A DNA stretch of 64,000 nt, from assembly GCA_035578155.1 (NCBI GenBank), contig JAPWDM010000008.1:32572280-32636279 (forward strand). The letters run 5' to 3'. Source of the stretch: Brachynemurus nebulosus. Its lineage: Eukaryota > Arthropoda > Insecta > Neuroptera > Myrmeleontidae. Position 1 is the stretch's first letter. Each line of letters begins with the position of its first letter. The position numbers were made by a program, and so were the translations under genes. Of the stretch, positions 60,276-64,000 are shown in pieces. Below the pieces are notes generated by a model, which did no database searches, was not told where the DNA came from, and worked only from the letters and a program-made list of their open reading frames with translations.

Positions 60276-60438
60276 TTTTTATCGCCGCTGTAGAACTGAA
60301 TTTACTCACACAATCCACAACTTTATATAAAATAATTAAAATTGGTGAGGATAGTTAGTTAATTTGTGGGATGTATTCGAAAATGGATACTAATAGCTAT
60401 TGCTAGTTGACCATCAAATTACAAACTGTTAATAATAT

Positions 60439-60654
60439 TTAGCACAAATATAATATGAAATATAAAATAAAATATAATATAAAATATAATATAAAATATA
60501 ATATTTTGACTTTAAGACCTAGTGATTTAAGGAATGCTAAATTTTCGGGTGAAATGTGTTGTCGCTTAAAAGTATTACGTTTAATGATCTTAGATTTCGA
60601 AAGTCCTTTGTTATGTTGTCTAGTGGTGGACTGCTCTGAATTGTAAATTATCAT
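60439..60654 (-). CDS. Small basic protein, element 2 copy with altered C-terminus
   Basis: From MIIYNSEQST the core KGLSKSKIIKRNTF and HISPENLAFLKSLGLKVK is conserved. The usual RTWYSQ-C ending is replaced by repeating ILYF units, encoded by an AAATATAAT/AAATATAAAAT expansion (60446-60502). An upstream extension to 60807 is open but not conserved. TATAAAA near 60760 (minus strand). Confidence 0.45.
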   Translation of the reverse strand: MIIYNSEQSTTRQHNKGLSKSKIIKRNTFKRQHISPENLAFLKSLGLKVKILYFILYFILYFILYFILYLC

Positions 60655-60841
60655 GGTTCGAAATGCAATTGTTTTACCACGAAATTGTTTTTTCAGCGAA
60701 AGAGATGTTAACTCTTTGACAACCACAGGTAAATTGATAATATTTTGTGTAAGTTTAACTATTTTATACCCTTTAACCATCATAATGTGTATGAGCCCTT
60801 TAACCATGATAAGCTGTATGAGCTCTTTAACTATGATAAGG

Positions 60842-61412
60842 TGTATGAGTCACTCCGGGGGCAAAATAAGTCACCCCGGGAGCAAAATGAGTCACTCCGG
60901 GAGCAAAATGAGTCACTCCGGGAGCAAAATGAGTCGCTCCGGGAGCAAAATGAGTCACTCCGGGAGCAAAATGAGTCACCCCGGGAGCAATATGAGTCAC
61001 TCCGGGAGCTAAATGAGTCACCCCGGGAGCAAAATGAGTCACCTCGGGAGCAAAATGAGTCACTCCGGGAGCTAAATGAGTCACTCCGGGAGCAAAATGA
61101 GTCGCTCCGGGAGCTAAATGAGTCACTCCGGGAGCAAAATGAGTCACTCCGGGAGCTAAATGAGTCAATCTGGGAGCAAAATGAATCGCTCCGGGAGCAA
61201 AATGAGTCACTCCGGGAGCTAAGTGAGTCACCCCGGGAGCAAAATGAGTCACTCCGGGAGCAAAATGAGTCACTCCGGGGGCAAAATGAGTCACTCCGGG
61301 AGCAAAACGAGTCGCTCCGGGGCAAAATGAGTCACTCCGGGAGCAAAATGAGTCACTCCGGGAGCAAAATGAGTCACTCCGGGAGCAAAATGAGACACTC
61401 CGGGAGCATGTG
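60842..61412 (+). repeat. 21-bp tandem array, about 27 units
   Basis: Unit GGGAGCAAAATGAGTCACTCC with AGCTAAATG, CACCCC and GTCGC variants. Because 21 is a multiple of 3 it is open on several frames, including plus-strand heptads ESLREQN over about 190 residues. TGAGTCA in each unit is an AP-1/GCN4-type site. It occupies the place of the GGTTGTGGC array in element 1 and lies just upstream of the zinc-finger promoter. Confidence 0.95.
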
Positions 61413-61463
61413 AGTCACTCGTTGGAGTCAAATGAGTCGCTCGTTGGAGTCAAATGAGCTAAG

Positions 61464-61473
61464 TATATATAAG
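61464..61473 (+). promoter_or_regulatory. TATA box of the element 2 zinc-finger gene
   Basis: TATATATAAG, with a CAGTTATTC initiator-like sequence about 30 bp on (61497) and the ATG at 61542. Confidence 0.6.
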
Positions 61474-61541
61474 TAGAGAAGCAATAAATCTTTGAACAGT
61501 TATTCATTTACTAGCGAACGCTTCAGACCTCCCGCTGAACG

Positions 61542-62522
61542 ATGTATAATTGTGATTTTTGTGGTAAAGCATTTACGCGAAAGTCTAATCTTTCTAGACA
61601 CTTAAATGCTCAACATAATTCGTTAAGCAATATTAATGATGGTACGATTGGAAAGAATGATAACTCATCAAGCAAATTCATACCATATGATGCTAATAAT
61701 AAAACACCTGATATCTCTATATCTAGATTTGATGATAATGATGATGAAAATACATCTCAACTACAGCATGATATTGATTACTCTGAAGAAATCTTGAATC
61801 CGTTTGACCAAAAAAGGATAGCTGCTGCAACTGAAGCCATTCAAACCAAATTTAACTCTTTGAAAAGAGGAGAAAACCGTCATCAATCTGAAAACGAGAA
61901 AGATAGTTGGTCTAATGAAAGTAAGCAAGTAAATCACTTAACAGCAATTAATAACAATTGCAATGAAACAACCTCCTCTTCACAACTAACTAAACTTCTA
62001 GGAACTGCTTTAGATATTATAATGTTAAAAGAGGTTCGAAACGTTGACTCGGAAAATGAAGCGAAAATTGTCAATCAGGTTAAACCAATAAGCTTAAAAC
62101 GTCATATAGCTTCAAATGAAAATGTCGAAAACGGGGCCTTAGCTAAGCATTTTAAGCAAGACAACTTGAGAGAGTCTAGAAATGTTAACATACAATCGAA
62201 AAAAATAAAATACTGGCATAATCCTAATACTTTAATAGATGAATTACAACGTTTATACGAGACTTCAGAGACTGGTGAAAAAATACTCAATATTATTCGA
62301 AGTTTAGAGGAAAATAAAAATGTGTTGTTGTTTAACGTTTATGATCGAGAAGATTTAATCAAAGAGTTAAATGCTTTAAAAGAAACTACTGTTGGTCGAG
62401 AAATATTCTCTATACTTCGCGAACTTCAAAAGGCTGATGTTATTGAACCACTAGGTGATTATCTGGATGAAACTGATAAAGAAGATGCTAGCGATTATGA
62501 TGATGATGATGATGATGATTAA
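61542..62522 (+). CDS. C2H2 zinc-finger protein (326 aa), element 2
   Basis: Single N-terminal finger (YNCDFCGKAFTRKSNLSRHL, second His five residues on), polar middle, and a C-terminal ~110-residue block shared with 1859-2797 (SKKIKYWHNPNTLIDELQRL; AL-ETTVG-EIFSILRELQK; GDYLDETDKEDAS). The Asp tail is longer, from a GAT run. The middle aligns poorly, so the finger and C-terminal block are under constraint while the linker drifts. Likely a DNA-binding regulator; the partner site is unknown. It is divergently oriented to the polymerase cluster on its right. Confidence 0.75.
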   Translation: MYNCDFCGKAFTRKSNLSRHLNAQHNSLSNINDGTIGKNDNSSSKFIPYDANNKTPDISISRFDDNDDENTSQLQHDIDYSEEILNPFDQKRIAAATEAIQTKFNSLKRGENRHQSENEKDSWSNESKQVNHLTAINNNCNETTSSSQLTKLLGTALDIIMLKEVRNVDSENEAKIVNQVKPISLKRHIASNENVENGALAKHFKQDNLRESRNVNIQSKKIKYWHNPNTLIDELQRLYETSETGEKILNIIRSLEENKNVLLFNVYDREDLIKELNALKETTVGREIFSILRELQKADVIEPLGDYLDETDKEDASDYDDDDDDD

Positions 62523-62829
62523 TTGATTATCCACACTAAGAATTTACTGAATTTTGAAGAACGCCACCGTATAAGAAGCAGCAGCAGTTATCCCTCATTG
62601 AAGTGTATATTTTATTTTTATATTTTTTAACCCTGTAAGATAAAAAGGTTTTTTTTTCACATAAATAACACATATATGTAAATAATTATTGTTCTTTATT
62701 TTTTAAATATAAGTATGAATACAAAATATTTTCACAATAAATGTATATGTAATATTTTTTACAATAAATGTATATGAAATATTTTTTTACAATAAATGTA
62801 TATGAAATATTTTTTACAATAAATAAATA
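62523..62829. other. Convergent 3' region with repeated AATAAA signals
   Basis: Four copies of a ~28-bp unit containing ACAATAAATGTATATG-AATATT (about 62735-62826) each carry AATAAA on the plus strand. They lie downstream of the plus-strand zinc-finger gene, but on the wrong strand for the minus-strand gene that ends at 62830. Confidence 0.5.
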
Positions 62830-63579
62830 TTAAAAATTGTATGATTTGTTTATATATTCAATAACACCCGAACGTAATTGTTTCATGCTTTCAGGTAACT
62901 GATCCCATACTTGACAAATTCGTTGTGCATATTCGGGTATCATATATGCATACAGATGTTGCACCCAAATATCATATTTCAATAGTTGTTTTGTTAAGTA
63001 TAATAACATATCAAAATTTCTGACTTTTGTATACAAATAAGGATGAGTCAGAAATATGTCTTCAACGTGTGAAATCCGTGTTGCAAATGTCAATGGTTCA
63101 CCAACGGGTGGTTGAAAGTTTTCCTCCATTTTCACACCATTCTTGCACATTTCACAGCGTATTTTCAAACCAGGTGGTCCATCAATATGATCTTGTTGCC
63201 ATGGTCGATTATAATGTTCAAAACATGGTTCACATTCTTGAAACATGGCTCGATAATCGGATGGTAACCAAATCCAGGCGCGTTGTATGATTTTCGCACC
63301 ATAACTTTTCAGCACATTCAAACTGATCCACTTGTAGATTTGAAGAAATGTTTCCAAAGTCAGTTCGTTCAGTAGCATTGGTTCACGTTCGAAAAATTCA
63401 CCAATTGAAACATCCATTTTATCCCAGTCCATTGATTCCGGTTCAGACAATTTCAAATTTTGCATTTTTACAATAGCATCAATTGTTTTTTCGTAGGTAT
63501 CAACCCGTTTACGTAGTTTATCCAGTTCACTTGAAAATATTTGTAGCCGTTTCCAGTAAGCCGATGATGACGATGCCAT
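62830..63579 (-). CDS. Unknown 249-aa protein with paired Cys/His motifs
   Basis: Start chosen at MASSSSAYWKRL (63579), because an upstream Met at 63642 would overlap the polymerase end. Residues 10-40 are helical and charged, perhaps a short coiled coil. In the centre, CEPCFEHYNRPWQQDH is followed by IRCEMCKNG, a candidate zinc-binding pair of knuckles. The C-terminus is rich in aromatic residues. I do not recognise the family. It follows the polymerase by 35 bp on the same strand, so coordinated expression is likely; a replication-linked or structural role is possible. Confidence 0.6.
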   Translation of the reverse strand: MASSSSAYWKRLQIFSSELDKLRKRVDTYEKTIDAIVKMQNLKLSEPESMDWDKMDVSIGEFFEREPMLLNELTLETFLQIYKWISLNVLKSYGAKIIQRAWIWLPSDYRAMFQECEPCFEHYNRPWQQDHIDGPPGLKIRCEMCKNGVKMEENFQPPVGEPLTFATRISHVEDIFLTHPYLYTKVRNFDMLLYLTKQLLKYDIWVQHLYAYMIPEYAQRICQVWDQLPESMKQLRSGVIEYINKSYNF

Positions 63580-63614
63580 TTCCACTTGCGTACTAATTTT
63601 AACGTTGTTGATAT

Positions 63615-64000
63615 TCAGTGATTTAACGAGTAATGTCCCCATGCTAAAGTATCCGTTTCCCCCTCCACAATATGTCGTTTCGTATCGTACGGGCTGAGCG
63701 CCACCTTGTTCTGAGTTACACTATACACGTTATGTTTTTTCGATTGTATCAGGTTTTGTTGTCGGTTTATGATTGTATTGTGTTTTAGACAGTCCACGTA
63801 ATCGTTGAAAGTTATCGTTTTCTTAACCACAGAGTTCTTTACACCTTTCGCTTTCTTCGTGTGATCCTCGCCGTCCACTTGACAACTATACATTTTTGAT
63901 CTTAAGCCCACAAATTTTGTAAAGATTCGTCCATTTAGCTCATCCTTCATTAACCCGGGTATTTTCTTATTGACTCTTGGCATGTTATATTGATTATCCG
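63615..64000 (-). CDS. C-terminal part of a protein-primed family B DNA polymerase (runs off the window)
   Basis: The frame is open to the window edge, and the first visible residues are internal. The segment NKKIPGLMKDELNG, then FVGLRSKMYS, KKAKGVKNSVVKK, a phenylalanine-aspartate-tyrosine block near ITFNDY, and VALSPYDTKRH ending in LAWGHYSL is the conserved C-terminal tail that I recognise from Polinton/adintovirus-type PolB in arthropod genomes. The palm and exonuclease motifs would lie beyond the window. Its stop is 35 bp before the next gene. It is intact as far as seen. Confidence 0.75.
   Translation of the reverse strand, partial: DNQYNMPRVNKKIPGLMKDELNGRIFTKFVGLRSKMYSCQVDGEDHTKKAKGVKNSVVKKTITFNDYVDCLKHNTIINRQQNLIQSKKHNVYSVTQNKVALSPYDTKRHIVEGETDTLAWGHYSLNH

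Larger units (their letters stand above)
59145..64000. mobile_element. Element 2: polymerase-bearing relative of element 1 (continues past the window)
   Basis: Begins TGTATATTAAGAATATG. 59186 to about 60840 matches the left TIR of element 1 in the same orientation. Inside lie a tandem array, a zinc-finger gene on the plus strand, an unknown gene and the end of a family B polymerase on the minus strand. The second terminal repeat is not in the window. Presence of the polymerase makes this the better candidate for an autonomous or viral form, although one terminal gene is frameshifted. Confidence 0.75.

Noticed and set aside
60827..61325. 155-164-aa Ser/Asp and Thr/His repeat frames on the minus strand
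   Set aside because: Shadows of the 21-bp tandem array, open only because 21 is divisible by three.
60842..61412. CRISPR-like array
   Set aside because: Units are contiguous without spacers and the DNA is eukaryotic; a simple tandem array.

Overview
The window is AT-rich, intron-bearing, repeat-dense eukaryotic DNA. Signs are a GT-AG split gene model, TATA/initiator promoters, tRNA-derived SINEs, a Penelope-type GIY-YIG fragment, and hAT, PIF/Harbinger and pogo/Tc1-type elements with their target duplications. It fits an arthropod, most likely an insect; the species cannot be named from sequence alone. Most open frames in the long middle section are chance or dead transposon remnants.

The main content is two related virus-like or Polinton-like mobile elements at the window edges. 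Element 1 (about 1-8346, outer left tip just off the window) has roughly 2-kb terminal inverted repeats. Each repeat carries the same two genes pointing outward: a 161-aa nuclease-like protein and a 58-aa basic protein. Between the repeats, all on the minus strand, lie a C2H2 zinc-finger protein, two identical copies of a 120-aa protein (from a 1330-bp tandem duplication) and three copies of a small Cys-rich protein. Most genes have their own TATA box. Element 2 (59145 to beyond the right edge) starts with the same terminal sequence and terminal genes (the nuclease-like one frameshifted), then a 21-bp tandem array, a diverged zinc-finger gene, an unknown 249-aa protein with Cys/His pairs, and the C-terminal end of a protein-primed family B DNA polymerase that runs off the window. 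The polymerase suggests element 2 is, or descends from, the replication-competent form. Element 1 shows no polymerase.

Between them: a 1.2-1.3-kb repeat lies outside the end of both elements (8800-10137 and 57916-59144, opposite strands). SINEs occur at 12, 14 and 22 kb and a Penelope fragment at 13.8 kb. MITE-like elements with readable ends lie at 14.9, 15.4, 17.5, 20.1 (PIF/Harbinger, TAA duplication), 22.6, 25.2, 29.5 (hAT, 8-bp duplication), 31.4, 33.2 (pogo-like), 42.2 (pogo/Tigger-like), 54.4 and 56.0 kb. Large foldback palindromes lie at 10.6, 34.3 and 35.0-36.2 kb. An 852-bp unit is repeated three times at 43.8-46.3 kb. A 2.1-kb long-TIR element at 52.05-54.17 kb appears to sit inside a coding exon of a spliced host-like gene (51770 onward), the only candidate ordinary cellular gene seen.

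Family names for the element genes rest on motif recognition without a database search. Element boundaries come from reading inverted repeats by eye.
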